DNA of 64,000 bases, taken from contig NZ_CP022013.1 of the NCBI RefSeq assembly GCF_003265225.1, forward strand, positions 467,001-531,000, read 5' to 3'. The DNA comes from Mergibacter septicus. Lineage in GTDB: Bacteria > Pseudomonadota > Gammaproteobacteria > Enterobacterales > Pasteurellaceae. A program made the translations under genes and the position numbers. The notes under the pieces were generated by a model, which worked only from the letters and a program-made list of their open reading frames with translations, had not been told where the DNA came from and did not search any database. Shown piece after piece: positions 1-9,631 of the stretch (its first letter is position 1; every line of letters starts with the position of its first letter).

Positions 1-32
1 CTAGCGGTTTATTTTTTTAATTATTGTTTCAT

Positions 33-356
33 TTAATCATCATTTTTTTGCTTAAGATGGTTGAGAGCTATTAATCCTCGATCACAGCTTTTAATTTGAT
101 CTTCAAGTTTCAGTGTTAAAATTTTGTTTTGACTAGCTAATAGTTGATTTTGAATTTGAGGTATTTCAGGGTGTGTGCCCGGCTGTTGAGCCGCTTCTTC
201 AATCAGATTTTTAGTTTCTGCAAATAAACGTACGCATTGGTTTGGTAGCTGTGGTTTATTTGTTTGGGGGGTGTTATTAGCCAAAGAGGTAAAAGGAATA
301 CTCAAAAAACATAGACTAAAAATCAATCTATTTATTTTTAAAAAAGATATTTGCAT
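33..356 (-). CDS. small secreted Cys-pair protein, DUF5339-like
   Basis: A 107-residue protein of unknown function. Residues 1-26 form a typical Sec signal peptide (charged start, hydrophobic core, cleavage near SLA/NN), leaving a mature periplasmic protein of about 81 residues. The mature part has just two cysteines (C41, C91), which could form one disulfide, separated by a Gln/Leu-rich helical stretch. The pattern QC-x-RLFAET...KSCD-x-GL resembles small Pasteurellaceae proteins grouped as DUF5339; that family name is from memory. It faces away from cydA and shares a long AT-rich gap with it. No ribosome binding site stands out, and the downstream end lies near the window edge. Confidence 0.7.
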   Translation of the reverse strand: MQISFLKINRLIFSLCFLSIPFTSLANNTPQTNKPQLPNQCVRLFAETKNLIEEAAQQPGTHPEIPQIQNQLLASQNKILTLKLEDQIKSCDRGLIALNHLKQKNDD

Positions 357-853
357 TGGAATTTACCAGTTATAAATAATTATTATTAATTAATATTCAC
401 AAATAATAGGGAAAAATTGGTCAAGAAGGCTAACAAAAAAATAGCCAAAAGTCTAGTTCTATACTTATCAATATGCTTTGCTTTATTTTTAATCTATTAA
501 AATATTAATAACTGGCTGCTAAATATGTTTCTAAAATGTTAATTTTTTAATCAGTTTGATTTGGATCAATATTTACTATTTTATAAAATTTAAATAATTT
601 TTAATTTAAGTAAAAAATGTGATCAATATTAAAATTTATGGGTTTTTTATCTCTATTTTTGGGAGTAGAATATTAAGACATATTAAACCGTACGTTAGAT
701 TGTTTATTTTTTAATTCGAAATAACCTTCTTACAATTAATGTTTAATATATTGAGTGAATACTTAGGAGTTGGTTAGTCTTGAGTATGGGCGATGACATT
801 ATTTTGCGTCATTTGGTTGAGAACTTGTAGCATGTACAAGAGGTTAAATTGAG
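357..853. other. long AT-rich gap between the secreted protein gene and cydA
   Basis: About 500 bases with no credible gene on either strand. It must hold both divergent promoters. The one clear element is a consensus FNR box at 556-569. A GTTAAT element at 538-543 could be half of an ArcA site, but its repeat partner is poor. I could not place the cydA start of transcription. Confidence 0.6.
556..569. promoter_or_regulatory. FNR box upstream of cydA
   Basis: TTGAT-TTGG-ATCAA matches the consensus TTGAT-N4-ATCAA in all ten specified positions. It lies about 285 bases before the cydA start. In enteric bacteria cydAB is controlled by FNR and ArcA; which gene and which direction of control apply here is inferred only from position. 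Confidence 0.75.
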
Positions 854-2404
854 ATGTTGGACATTGTAGAACTCTCGAGATTGCAGTTTGCGTTAACTGC
901 ACTATATCACTTTTTGTTTGTGCCATTGACATTAGGGTTATCATTTATCCTTGTGATAATGGAAACTCTATATGTTACTACTGGCAAAGAAGTGTATAAA
1001 GACATGACTAAGTTCTGGGGTAAGTTATTTGGTATTAACTTTGCTCTAGGGGTAACAACTGGGATTACAATGGAATTCCAATTTGGTACTAACTGGTCAT
1101 ATTATTCTCATTATGTTGGTGATATTTTCGGTGCGCCTTTAGCTATCGAAGCACTTTTGGCATTCTTCTTAGAATCTACTTTTGTGGGTTTATTTTTCTT
1201 CGGTTGGGATAGATTATCAAAAGCGAAACACCTATTAGCAACTTACTGCGTTGCAATTGGTTCAAACCTTTCTGCAATGTGGATTTTAGTTGCCAATGGC
1301 TGGATGCAACACCCAGTTGGAGCGGAATTTAACTTTGAAAGTATGCGAATGGAAATGACAAGTTTCCTAGATCTATGGTTAAATCCTGTGGCTCAAGGAA
1401 AATTCTTACATACTTTATCAGCAGGTTATGTTTGTGGCTCTATTTTTGTATTAGCAATTAGCTCTTACTATATTTTGAAAGGCCGTGATCTTGGTTTTGC
1501 AAAACGTTCTTTCTCTGTTGCAGCAACGTTTGGTTTAGTTGCAATTTTTGCTGTATTTATTATGGGAGATGAGTCAGGTTATGATATCGGACGAGCTCAA
1601 CCTACTAAGTTAGCAGCAATGGAAGGTGAATGGACAACCGAACCAGCACCTGCTGCATGGAACATTGCTATTATTCCAAATGAAAAGGAACAACGTAATG
1701 AATTTGCATTACAAATTCCTTATGCTGCAGGAATTATTGCTACCCGTTCATTAGATACACCAATTGTTGGTGTGAGAGAATTAATTGCTCAAAATGAAGA
1801 TCGGATCCGCAATGGTATAAATGCTTATGCGTTACTACAAGAGTTACGTTCAGGACATAAAGATGCAGATACAATTGCACAATTTAAAGCGGTTGAAAAA
1901 GACTTAGGCTATGGTCTATTACTAAAACGCTACACTGATAATGTTGTTGATGCGACAGATGAGCAAATCAAATTAGCTGCAAGAGATACTGTACCTAACG
2001 TGGGATATACTTTCTGGTCATTCCGTCTGATGATGGCTGCTGGTGGCTTGATCTTTATCCTATTAATTTGGGCGTTTGTACAAAATATGCGTAATCAAGT
2101 TGGAACAAGCCCAAGAATGCTTAAAGCATTACTTTATGGTTTACCATTACCTTGGATTGCAATTGAAAGTGGTTGGTTTTTAGCAGAATATGGACGTCAA
2201 CCATGGGCTATTTATGAAGTGTTGCCAGTTCAAATTGCACATTCTTTATTATCTGTTAGCGATCTATGGTTATCAATTGGCTTAATTTGTTTCATGTATA
2301 CGGTATTCTTAGTTGTTGAAATGTATTTAATGACTAAATACAGCAGATTAGGGCCTAGTTCATTGAAAACTGGTCGTTATTATTTTGAACAGTCAACCAA
2401 ATAA
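854..2404 (+). CDS. cydA: cytochrome bd-I ubiquinol oxidase subunit I
   Basis: The large subunit of cytochrome bd, which oxidises ubiquinol and reduces oxygen to water in the inner membrane at low oxygen tension. The length of 516 residues is close to the E. coli protein (522), and the numbering agrees at every key site: heme ligands H19, H186 and M393, quinol-site residues K252 and E257, and the family motif GRQPW near the C-terminus. The long Q-loop of the proteobacterial class is present. It is the first gene of cydABX-ybgE, 14 bases before cydB. A consensus FNR box lies upstream. Confidence 0.97.
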   Translation: MLDIVELSRLQFALTALYHFLFVPLTLGLSFILVIMETLYVTTGKEVYKDMTKFWGKLFGINFALGVTTGITMEFQFGTNWSYYSHYVGDIFGAPLAIEALLAFFLESTFVGLFFFGWDRLSKAKHLLATYCVAIGSNLSAMWILVANGWMQHPVGAEFNFESMRMEMTSFLDLWLNPVAQGKFLHTLSAGYVCGSIFVLAISSYYILKGRDLGFAKRSFSVAATFGLVAIFAVFIMGDESGYDIGRAQPTKLAAMEGEWTTEPAPAAWNIAIIPNEKEQRNEFALQIPYAAGIIATRSLDTPIVGVRELIAQNEDRIRNGINAYALLQELRSGHKDADTIAQFKAVEKDLGYGLLLKRYTDNVVDATDEQIKLAARDTVPNVGYTFWSFRLMMAAGGLIFILLIWAFVQNMRNQVGTSPRMLKALLYGLPLPWIAIESGWFLAEYGRQPWAIYEVLPVQIAHSLLSVSDLWLSIGLICFMYTVFLVVEMYLMTKYSRLGPSSLKTGRYYFEQSTK

Positions 2405-2418
2405 GCGGAGCCTAAATC

Positions 2419-3555
2419 ATGATTGATTATGAATTTCTACGATTTGTGTGGTGGATCCTTTTAGGTGTATTGCTTGTCGGATTTGCGGTAACTGATGGTT
2501 TTGATCTAGGGGTTTTAAACTTGCTTCCTTTTGCAGGTAAAAAAGAAGTTGAAAAACGCATTATGATCAATACAATCGCACCACATTGGGATGGAAACCA
2601 AGTTTGGTTGTTAACTGCAGGGGGAGCAATGTTTGCGGCATTCCCTCTAATTTATGCGACCTCATTTTCAGGTTTCTATATTGCGATGATCCTTGTGTTA
2701 GCAGCACTTTTCTTCCGTCCAGTAGGGTTTGAATATCGTGCTAAAATTGACAACCCAACTTGGCGTAAAGCATGGGATGCGGGATTATTTATCGGTGGTT
2801 TTGTACCATCAGTGGTATTTGGTGTCGCATTTGGTAACTTACTACAAGGTGTTCCATTTGAGTTTAATGAATTAACTCAGGTTAAATATACAGGGACATT
2901 TTTTGAGTTATTAAATCCATATGCTTTATTATGCGGTATTCTTAGCTGTGCAATGTTAACAACACATGGTGCAGCATGGTTACAAATGAAAACAACCTCT
3001 GAACTAAGAGAAAGAGCGAGAGTTATTACTCAATATGGTTCGTTAATTACGATAGTTCTTTTTGGTATTGCAGGGGCTTGGTTATATTTTAAAGATGGTT
3101 ATGTTGTTACCAGCGTGATTGATCGTAATGCACCATCAACACCATTTGGGGTTGAAGTTGCGGTTAAAGCTGGGGCTTGGTTTGATAACTATCGTCAAAT
3201 GCCATTACTCTGGATTTTCCCTGTGTTAGCCTTTGTATCTGGTTTATTGACTATGTTAGCTTCAAAAGCTAATCGCTGTGGTTGGGCTTTCTTGTTATCT
3301 TCTTTAACAATGACAGGCATTATCTTTACTTGTGGTGTTTCAATGTTCCCATTCTTAATGCCTTCAAGTTCTCACCCTGAGTTTAGTTTATTAGTTTGGA
3401 ATTCAAGTTCAAGTCAATTAACCTTAACTTTGATGTTCTTCTTTGCACTTATTTTTGTTGTGATTTTATTGGCTTATACCATTTGGTCATATATCAAAAT
3501 GTTTGGTCGCATTGATGAATCTTTTATTGATAAGAACAAAAACTCACTATACTAG
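2419..3555 (+). CDS. cydB: cytochrome bd-I ubiquinol oxidase subunit II
   Basis: The second large membrane subunit of cytochrome bd, pairing with CydA to house hemes b558, b595 and d. It has 378 residues (E. coli 379) and multiple hydrophobic segments. The N-terminus reads GFAVTDGFDLG, and HWDGNQVWL follows near residue 57, both typical of CydB. It lies between cydA and the tiny cydX in one transcription unit, with a ribosome binding site (CGGAG) just before its ATG. Confidence 0.97.
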   Translation: MIDYEFLRFVWWILLGVLLVGFAVTDGFDLGVLNLLPFAGKKEVEKRIMINTIAPHWDGNQVWLLTAGGAMFAAFPLIYATSFSGFYIAMILVLAALFFRPVGFEYRAKIDNPTWRKAWDAGLFIGGFVPSVVFGVAFGNLLQGVPFEFNELTQVKYTGTFFELLNPYALLCGILSCAMLTTHGAAWLQMKTTSELRERARVITQYGSLITIVLFGIAGAWLYFKDGYVVTSVIDRNAPSTPFGVEVAVKAGAWFDNYRQMPLLWIFPVLAFVSGLLTMLASKANRCGWAFLLSSLTMTGIIFTCGVSMFPFLMPSSSHPEFSLLVWNSSSSQLTLTLMFFFALIFVVILLAYTIWSYIKMFGRIDESFIDKNKNSLY

Positions 3556-3566
3556 GGGAAAAACAG

Positions 3567-3665
3567 ATGTTTTATGTAACTTGGATTTTGGGTGTAATGT
3601 TTGCAGTTTTTCTTGCAGCTATTATCACTATTAGTATTGAAAAAACTGGAAAATTTGATGAGTAA
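3567..3665 (+). CDS. cydX: cytochrome bd small subunit CydX
   Basis: A 32-codon gene starting 11 bases after cydB. It encodes a single-membrane-span peptide that begins MFYVTWILG and has an acidic tail ending KFDE. E. coli CydX (37 residues) starts MWYFAWILG and is needed for a stable, active bd oxidase. The position directly after cydB and the shared Y-x-x-WILG start make the call firm despite the small size. A GGGGAAAA stretch before the ATG can serve as ribosome binding site. Confidence 0.92.
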   Translation: MFYVTWILGVMFAVFLAAIITISIEKTGKFDE

Positions 3666-3668
3666 GAG

Positions 3669-3956
3669 ATGATCGATTTTCTCTATCAATTAGTTAATAA
3701 GGGCTCATTCCGAGCCCTTTCATTTATACTGGCATTGGGGTTAACTATTTCTATTTTTACCCATACTAAATTATTTGCCTTAAATTTTGGTGGTATATCA
3801 CCATTGATTACATTGACAATTTTTTGGAGTGTGGTCAGTTTATGGATTCACGGTATGGGATTAGATTTACATAAAAAATTATGGAAATTAGTTTTTATGC
3901 CAGTGTTCGCATATCTTATTGCAAGTAGTGCTTTGATTTATATTTATTTTATTTAA
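3669..3956 (+). CDS. ybgE: cyd operon membrane protein YbgE
   Basis: A 95-residue inner-membrane protein with about three hydrophobic segments, found after cydABX in many proteobacteria. The motif RALSFILAL near residue 15 matches E. coli YbgE (RALSFVMAL), as does the IHG-x-G motif in the middle. Its function is not well defined; it is assumed to assist the bd oxidase or keep its operon. It starts 3 bases after the cydX stop. A strong terminator-like hairpin lies inside its first 17 codons, which may lower its expression relative to cydABX. Confidence 0.85.
   Translation: MIDFLYQLVNKGSFRALSFILALGLTISIFTHTKLFALNFGGISPLITLTIFWSVVSLWIHGMGLDLHKKLWKLVFMPVFAYLIASSALIYIYFI
3699..3722 (+). terminator. 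terminator-like hairpin within the start of ybgE
   Basis: AAGGGCTC / GAGCCCTT form a perfect 8-bp stem with a 5-base loop (3699-3719), followed by a short T-rich run. It sits 33 bases after the cydX stop and inside the ybgE frame, which reads through it. It could trim or stabilise the cydABX transcript. Confidence 0.45.
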
Positions 3957-4000
3957 TTCTTTTGTAAGATAAATGTAATCAATAATTTGCGTTAGATCAA

Positions 4001-4045
4001 AAAACAAGTAGATTTATTTTTATTAAAAATCTACTTGTTTTTCAA
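4001..4045 (+). terminator. terminator after ybgE
   Basis: A perfect 15-bp inverted repeat (4001-4015 with 4027-4041, 11-base loop) flanked by A-rich and T-rich runs. It ends the cyd operon before the ccm promoter. Confidence 0.75.
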
Positions 4046-4219
4046 TTTGTTAGAGATAAAAATGTTCATAAAATGATAATTTAGGAGATTTTCTATCTTA
4101 TAATTGACCCGATTCTTTCTTTACTTAGTTACCAACAAAATGAGAGTTATGGTAAAATTCCATCAAAATTTGATAGGTATTGTGAATGATACCACTTAGT
4201 AAAATGAGTAAAGAGAGAG

Positions 4220-4876
4220 ATGGCGTTAAAGAATCAATTAGAGGTGATTAATTTAAGTTGTGGACGAGGAGATAGAATACTCTTTGCCAACTTTAATTAT
4301 CAATTTAATTGTGGAGATTTTATTCAGATAGAAGGGCATAATGGCATTGGTAAAACCACCTTATTACGTACACTAGCTGGATTATCTCGTCCTTTAAAGG
4401 GCAACATTTTATTTAACAGCCACCAAATTACCCAACAACGAGAAAGTTTTAATCGACAATTACTCTATTTAGGACATTTATCTGGAGTAAAACCTGAATT
4501 AACCGCTTGGGAAAATTTACGTTTTTATCAACAAACGACTTCCACCGTAGAAGATCCAGAGTTGCTTTGGGATATTTTACAGAAAGTAGGATTGCTTGGG
4601 CGTGAAGATATTGCCGTCAATAGACTTTCTGCTGGTCAACAAAAAAGAGTTGCTTTAGCACGTTTGTGGCTATCTAAAGCGGCAGTATGGATTTTAGATG
4701 AACCCTTTAATGCAATTGATAAACAAGGTGTACGTGTTTTGACACGACTTTTTGAACAACAAGCTGAGAAAGGCGGCATAGTGATTATTACCAGTCATCA
4801 AGATGTGCCGAGTGAGAAATTAAAAAAAGTCTATTTAGAAAATTATAAATTTAACGAAGAAGACGATGATATTTAG
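4220..4876 (+). CDS. ccmA: heme exporter ATP-binding protein CcmA
   Basis: The cytosolic ATPase of the CcmABCD complex, which frees heme-loaded CcmE for cytochrome c maturation. It has 218 residues with Walker [11 protein letters not shown] near residue 40, signature [15 protein letters not shown], Walker B VWILDEPF and the usual switch histidine in ITSHQ. First gene of the ccm operon; its end overlaps ccmB by 11 bases, suggesting translational coupling. The 263-base gap upstream should hold the operon promoter, but I could not identify its elements. Confidence 0.96.
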   Translation: MALKNQLEVINLSCGRGDRILFANFNYQFNCGDFIQIEGHNGIGKTTLLRTLAGLSRPLKGNILFNSHQITQQRESFNRQLLYLGHLSGVKPELTAWENLRFYQQTTSTVEDPELLWDILQKVGLLGREDIAVNRLSAGQQKRVALARLWLSKAAVWILDEPFNAIDKQGVRVLTRLFEQQAEKGGIVIITSHQDVPSEKLKKVYLENYKFNEEDDDI

Positions 4877-5528
4877 CCAAATTATTCAACGAGAATTAAA
4901 AATTGCAATGCGTAAACAAAGTGAGATTTTAAATCCACTATGGTTTTTTTTGATGGTATTAGCGCTTTTTCCTTTAGCGGTTGGACCCGATCCAAATTTA
5001 TTAACCAAAATTGCCCCCGGTATTGTATGGGTTGTAGCGTTATTATCTGCTTTGCTTTCCTTTGAACGTCTTTTTAAAGATGATTATCTTGATGGTTCAT
5101 TAGAACAATTACTTTTACTCTCATTACCGCTTCCATTAGTAAGTTTAGCCAAAATTATCTCTCACTGGTTATTAACCGCATTACCGTTAATTTTATTATC
5201 TCCAGTAGCAGGACTTTTACTTTCATTAGAATTTAAAGTGTGGTTAGCACTGGTGTTGAGTTTGTTATTAGGCACACCAGTATTAAGTTGTTTAGGTGCG
5301 GTTGGTGTTGCTTTAATTGTTGGTTTAAGAAAAGGTGGAGTATTACTTAGTTTACTTGTTTTACCGTTGTTTATACCTGTTTTAATTTTTGCGACGGCAA
5401 CTTTAGAAGCTGCCAGTTTATCCTTGAATTATAGTGGGCAGTTGGCAATTTTAGCCTCAATGTCAGTATTTGCTTTAACCTTTTGTCCTTTCGCTGTGGC
5501 GGGGGCATTACGTATTAGTTTAGATTAA
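4866..5528 (+). CDS. ccmB: heme exporter membrane protein CcmB
   Basis: An integral membrane subunit of CcmABCD with about six hydrophobic segments in 220 residues, the normal size for CcmB. It begins with an amphipathic N-terminus containing QRELKIAMR, and [16 protein letters not shown] near residue 67 is a family hallmark. It overlaps ccmA by 11 bases, and ccmC follows after 32 bases. Its known partner is CcmA; it supports release of holo-CcmE. Confidence 0.95.
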   Translation: MIFSQIIQRELKIAMRKQSEILNPLWFFLMVLALFPLAVGPDPNLLTKIAPGIVWVVALLSALLSFERLFKDDYLDGSLEQLLLLSLPLPLVSLAKIISHWLLTALPLILLSPVAGLLLSLEFKVWLALVLSLLLGTPVLSCLGAVGVALIVGLRKGGVLLSLLVLPLFIPVLIFATATLEAASLSLNYSGQLAILASMSVFALTFCPFAVAGALRISLD

Positions 5529-5560
5529 ATTTTATTTATTTTTTGTGGGGAATTAACTTT

Positions 5561-6301
5561 ATGTGGAAATGGCTACATCCTTATGCAAAAGCTGAAACAC
5601 AATATCATTTGTGTGGTAAGTTTATCCCTTGGTTTGGTTGGCTGAGTTTACTTTCATTAACATTGAGTTTTGTGCTGGGATTAGCCTTTGCACCACCAGA
5701 TTATCAGCAAGGCGATAGCTATCGGATTATGTTTATTCATGTTCCTACGGCAATTTGGTCGATGGGTATTTATGCTTCAATGGCGGTTGCGGCATTGATC
5801 GCATTAGTTTGGCAAATTAAACAAGCCTATTTGGCAATTATTGCATCAGCACCAATAGGTGCGGTATTTACTTTTCTTGCACTATTCACGGGTGCAGTAT
5901 GGGGGAAACCTGTTTGGGGGACTTGGTGGGTATGGGATGCTCGCTTAACTTCAGAATTAATTCTATTGTTTTTATATTTAGGTGTTTTAGCTCTATATAA
6001 TGCTTTTCAAGATAAAGCAACGGGAGCGAAAGCCGCTGGAATTTTATCTTTAGTTGGGGTAATTAATTTACCTATCATTCATTTTTCTGTTGAGTGGTGG
6101 AATACCCTACATCAAGGTGCAACTATTACTAAATTTTCCAAGCCATCAATGGCAACATCAATGTTAATTCCACTATTATTATCAATTTTTGCATTTTTGG
6201 TGCTAACAATTTATTTAACTTTAATCCGTTATCGTAATGAATTATTACGAGAAGAACAAAAACGCCCTTGGGTAAGAAAATTAGCAGGAGGTCAACAATG
6301 A
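5561..6301 (+). CDS. ccmC: heme exporter protein CcmC
   Basis: The heme-handling membrane protein that loads heme onto CcmE. From this ATG the protein has 246 residues (E. coli 245) and starts MWKWLHP like E. coli MWKTLHQ. It carries the tryptophan-rich WWD motif WGTWWVWDARLTSE and two periplasmic histidines, in HVPTAIWSMG and IIHFSVEWWNTLHQ. An in-frame TTG 18 bases upstream would add six residues, but the TGGGGA ribosome binding site at 5546-5551 fits the ATG. Its stop overlaps the ccmD start. Confidence 0.96.
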   Translation: MWKWLHPYAKAETQYHLCGKFIPWFGWLSLLSLTLSFVLGLAFAPPDYQQGDSYRIMFIHVPTAIWSMGIYASMAVAALIALVWQIKQAYLAIIASAPIGAVFTFLALFTGAVWGKPVWGTWWVWDARLTSELILLFLYLGVLALYNAFQDKATGAKAAGILSLVGVINLPIIHFSVEWWNTLHQGATITKFSKPSMATSMLIPLLLSIFAFLVLTIYLTLIRYRNELLREEQKRPWVRKLAGGQQ

Positions 6302-6522
6302 CCCTTTATTTTGATAGTTGGAGTGCTTTTTTCAATATGGGAGGACATGCTTTTTATGTATGGTTCTCTTATATTCTTTCAATTTTAGTCATTATTGGTT
6401 TAGTTATTCAAAGTAAAAGAGAAAAACAGCAAATATTGCATTCAGTAGAACAAGAAAATGCAAGACAACAACGCATACAGGCACAAAAACAGCGTCTAAA
6501 ACAACAAGAGGAATTGCTATGA
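6298..6522 (+). CDS. ccmD: heme exporter protein CcmD
   Basis: A small (74-residue) single-span membrane protein that joins CcmABC and helps release holo-CcmE. A hydrophobic segment lies at about residues 17-37, with aromatic [11 protein letters not shown] before it, followed by a charged, Gln-rich cytoplasmic tail. The ATG overlaps the ccmC stop (ATGA) and is preceded by a perfect AGGAGG at 6286-6291, which rules out the upstream TTG. It overlaps ccmE by 4 bases. Confidence 0.92.
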   Translation: MTLYFDSWSAFFNMGGHAFYVWFSYILSILVIIGLVIQSKREKQQILHSVEQENARQQRIQAQKQRLKQQEELL

Positions 6523-7043
6523 ATCCACGTCGTAAATCAAGATTATCGTTAGTACTTTTAGTCTTGTTTGGGGTTGCAATTGCAACAGGTTTAATGCTGT
6601 ACGCATTACGTCAGAATATTGATCTTTTTTATACGCCATCAGAGATTCTTTATGGTAAAAACAATGATCCTACAACTAAACCAGAGATCGGTCAGCGTAT
6701 TCGAGTAGGGGGAATGGTCGTCCAAGGATCAGTTCAACGAGATCCTAATAGTCTTAAAGTCAGTTTTAAATTAGATGACGTTGGACCTGCTATTAATGTA
6801 GTTTATGATGGCATTTTGCCGGATTTATTTCGTGAAGGGCAAGGGATTGTTGCTCAAGGTATCTGGAAAGATGAAAATACCTTAGTGGCTTCAGAAGTTT
6901 TGGCAAAACACGATGAAAATTATGTACCACCTGAATTAGGTGAAAAAATGAAAGAATTGCATAATCCGATGGGTGTTTCGGCAGAGGATTTGAAGGGTGA
7001 GTCTGAAAAAGATCGTCAGAAATTATATAGTGAGAAAAAATAA
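6519..7043 (+). CDS. ccmE: cytochrome c maturation heme chaperone CcmE
   Basis: A periplasmic, membrane-anchored heme chaperone that binds heme covalently and passes it to the CcmFH ligase. The N-terminal anchor lies at about residues 10-30, followed by an OB-fold domain. The covalent heme-binding histidine is H131 in the motif [12 protein letters not shown], with Y135 as the usual second ligand. The 174 residues are slightly longer than the E. coli protein (159), with a charged tail. It overlaps ccmD by 4 bases and abuts ccmF with no gap. Confidence 0.96.
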   Translation: MNPRRKSRLSLVLLVLFGVAIATGLMLYALRQNIDLFYTPSEILYGKNNDPTTKPEIGQRIRVGGMVVQGSVQRDPNSLKVSFKLDDVGPAINVVYDGILPDLFREGQGIVAQGIWKDENTLVASEVLAKHDENYVPPELGEKMKELHNPMGVSAEDLKGESEKDRQKLYSEKK

Positions 7044-9017
7044 ATGATTGCTGAATTAGGAAATTATGCGTTAGCGTTAAGTTTAGCAATAGCGATATTG
7101 TTAGCATTGTTGCCTTTAATTGGTGCAGAAAAAAATAACTTAACGTTAATGTCATTAGCTCGACCAATGACGTGGGGATTATTTGTCAGCTTGACTTTTG
7201 CATTCTTAGCGTTGATGTATTTATTTGCGGTAAATGATTTTAGCGTCCAGTATGTGGTCAATAACTCTAATACCTTGTTACCGTGGTATTACCGTTTATC
7301 AGCAGTATGGGGATCGCACGAAGGTTCACTTCTATTATGGATTTGGTTATTAAGTCTCTGGAGTGTGGCAGTTGCTATTTTTAGTCGCCAATTACCGATT
7401 GAAGCAGTAGCAAGAGTGCTAGCGGTGATGGGGTTGGTAAGCATTGGCTTTTTACTTTTTGTCATTTTAGCTTCCAATCCTTTTAGCCGTACTTTTCCTG
7501 ATTTTCCAATTGATGGAAGAGAATTGAATCCAATGTTACAAGATGTTGGCTTAATTTTTCATCCTCCATTGCTGTATATGGGGTATGTTGGTTTTTCAGT
7601 TGCTTTTGCGTTTTCTATTGCTTCTTTGATGACAGGAAAATTGGATACAGCTTGGGCAAGATGGTCTCGTCCTTGGACGTTAGCTGCTTGGAGTTTTTTA
7701 ACCTTAGGTATCGTACTAGGTTCTTGGTGGGCATATTACGAATTAGGCTGGGGAGGCTGGTGGTTTTGGGATCCCGTTGAAAATGCGTCATTTATGCCTT
7801 GGTTAACTGGTACTGCATTATTACATTCATTAGCGGTAACTGAAAAACGTGGTTCCTTTAAAGCTTGGACTGTTTTATTAGCCATTTTAGCTTTTTCTCT
7901 ATGTTTATTGGGGACTTTTTTGGTGCGTTCAGGAATCTTAGTTTCAGTCCACGCCTTTGCTTCTGATCCAACGAGGGGCTTATATATCTTAGCTTATTTA
8001 GTTGCGGTCATTGGTGGCTCATTGGTTTTATATGCTTATAAAGGAAGTCAAATTCGTTCCAATGATAACTATCAACGTTATTCCCGAGAAACTATGTTGT
8101 TATTAAACAATATTTTGTTAATGACCGCTTTATTGGTGGTGGTGTTAGGAACATTATTACCATTAGTACATAAACAGTTAGGCTTAGGCACAATCTCAAT
8201 CGGAGCGCCATTTTTTGATCAAATGTTTTTAATCATTATGGTACCTTTTGCGTTTTTACTCGGAATTGGACCTTTGGTGAAATGGCGGCGGGATCAATTC
8301 TCGGCTATTCGTAAGCCTGTGGTCATCAGTACTTTTGTTATGGCAATAGGTGGTTTTGTTTTACCTTATTTTCTACAAGATCAAATCACTGTTTCGGCTG
8401 TGTTAGGCACAATGATGACATTGATTATTGCTTTACTAGCACTTTATGAATTGCAGTTGCGAGCGAGCTATCGTCAAAGTTTCTTCAAAGGTATTACAAA
8501 ATTAAGTCGTTCTCAATGGGGAATGTTTTTTGCCCATTTAGGTTTAGCTATGACGGTATTTGGCATCACTTTTAGTCAAAACTTTAGCGTTGAACGTGAT
8601 GTGAGAATGAAAACAGGAGATAGCGTACAGGTTGCAGGGTACGACTTCACTTTTAATGGAGTAAGAGAACAAAATGGGGCAAATTACCTTGGCGTTGTAG
8701 CAGATATTGGCATTAGTCAGAATCAAAAACAGATTGGAAATCTAGAAGCTGAAAAAAGATTTTATTCTGTTAGTCGTATGAGTATGACTGAGGCAGCGAT
8801 CAGTGGTGGCTTAACTCGGGATCTTTATGCTGCATTAGGCGAGCGTTTAGATAATAATTCGTGGGCAGTACGTCTATATTATAAACCTTTTATTCGCTGG
8901 ATCTGGTTAGGTGGCTTATTTATGGCATTTGGTGGTTTTTTATCTATTTTAGATCGCCGTTATCGTTTTTCTCGTTTAGTACGACAAGACAAACACAGCT
9001 TAGAGAAGCGTACTTAG
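7044..9017 (+). CDS. ccmF: cytochrome c heme lyase subunit CcmF
   Basis: The large membrane core of the cytochrome c heme ligase, taking heme from CcmE to apocytochrome. It has 657 residues with many hydrophobic spans and the WWD motif GWGGWWFWDPVENASFMPW near residue 233. The motif WGSHEGSLLLWIW near residue 90 and conserved histidines in HPPLLYMG and LLPLVHK are the expected heme-handling sites. It directly follows ccmE and is 9 bases before dsbE. Confidence 0.97.
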   Translation: MIAELGNYALALSLAIAILLALLPLIGAEKNNLTLMSLARPMTWGLFVSLTFAFLALMYLFAVNDFSVQYVVNNSNTLLPWYYRLSAVWGSHEGSLLLWIWLLSLWSVAVAIFSRQLPIEAVARVLAVMGLVSIGFLLFVILASNPFSRTFPDFPIDGRELNPMLQDVGLIFHPPLLYMGYVGFSVAFAFSIASLMTGKLDTAWARWSRPWTLAAWSFLTLGIVLGSWWAYYELGWGGWWFWDPVENASFMPWLTGTALLHSLAVTEKRGSFKAWTVLLAILAFSLCLLGTFLVRSGILVSVHAFASDPTRGLYILAYLVAVIGGSLVLYAYKGSQIRSNDNYQRYSRETMLLLNNILLMTALLVVVLGTLLPLVHKQLGLGTISIGAPFFDQMFLIIMVPFAFLLGIGPLVKWRRDQFSAIRKPVVISTFVMAIGGFVLPYFLQDQITVSAVLGTMMTLIIALLALYELQLRASYRQSFFKGITKLSRSQWGMFFAHLGLAMTVFGITFSQNFSVERDVRMKTGDSVQVAGYDFTFNGVREQNGANYLGVVADIGISQNQKQIGNLEAEKRFYSVSRMSMTEAAISGGLTRDLYAALGERLDNNSWAVRLYYKPFIRWIWLGGLFMAFGGFLSILDRRYRFSRLVRQDKHSLEKRT

Positions 9018-9026
9018 AGGTATAAA

Positions 9027-9599
9027 ATGACGAAGAAAAAACTCTATCTTCCATTAATTATTTTTTTAGGGTTAATCTTAGCTTTTGCTGTGCAATTAGT
9101 TCGCAATTCAAAAGGAGAAGATCCTAAAGCGTTGGAATCCGCATTGGTGGGAAAAAAAGTACCTGTTTCTACGCCATTGCTAGATTTATTCAATCCAGCA
9201 CAAAGTTATGATGCAAACTTATTCCATCAGAGCAAACCGTTGTTAGTTAATGTTTGGGCAACTTGGTGTCCCACTTGTTATGCAGAACATCAATATCTCA
9301 ACCAATTGGCTAAACAAGGGATTGAAATTATTGGGATCAATTATAAAGATCAAACTGAGAAAGCTATTAATTGGTTACAAAATTTAGGCAATCCATATCA
9401 AGTAGTGATTTCAGATAAGAAAGGTGCTTTTGGCTTGGATTTAGGAGTATATGGTGCTCCCGAAACCTTTGTTATTGATTGTACTGGGACTATTCATTAT
9501 CGCTATGCAGGGGCTGTAAATTCACAGGTATGGCAACAGGAATTAGAACCATTGTATCAACGTTTAGCTAAGGATAAACAATGCAAACAGTCGAATTAA
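9027..9599 (+). CDS. dsbE: thiol:disulfide interchange protein DsbE (CcmG)
   Basis: A membrane-tethered periplasmic thioredoxin that reduces the apocytochrome CXXCH cysteines before heme attachment. The N-terminal anchor spans about residues 5-25, followed by a thioredoxin fold with active site WCPTC and the CcmG-type cis-Pro loop GVYGAPETF. It has 190 residues, normal for the family (E. coli 185). It lies inside the ccm operon between ccmF and ccmH. Confidence 0.95.
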   Translation: MTKKKLYLPLIIFLGLILAFAVQLVRNSKGEDPKALESALVGKKVPVSTPLLDLFNPAQSYDANLFHQSKPLLVNVWATWCPTCYAEHQYLNQLAKQGIEIIGINYKDQTEKAINWLQNLGNPYQVVISDKKGAFGLDLGVYGAPETFVIDCTGTIHYRYAGAVNSQVWQQELEPLYQRLAKDKQCKQSN

Positions 9600-9631
9600 A
9601 AATTAATTGTTTAGATCAAATTATACGCATA

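Noticed and set aside
6793-7167. 124-codon minus-strand frame across ccmE-ccmF
   Set aside because: It lies antisense to two clear genes and has a composition typical of a shadow frame.
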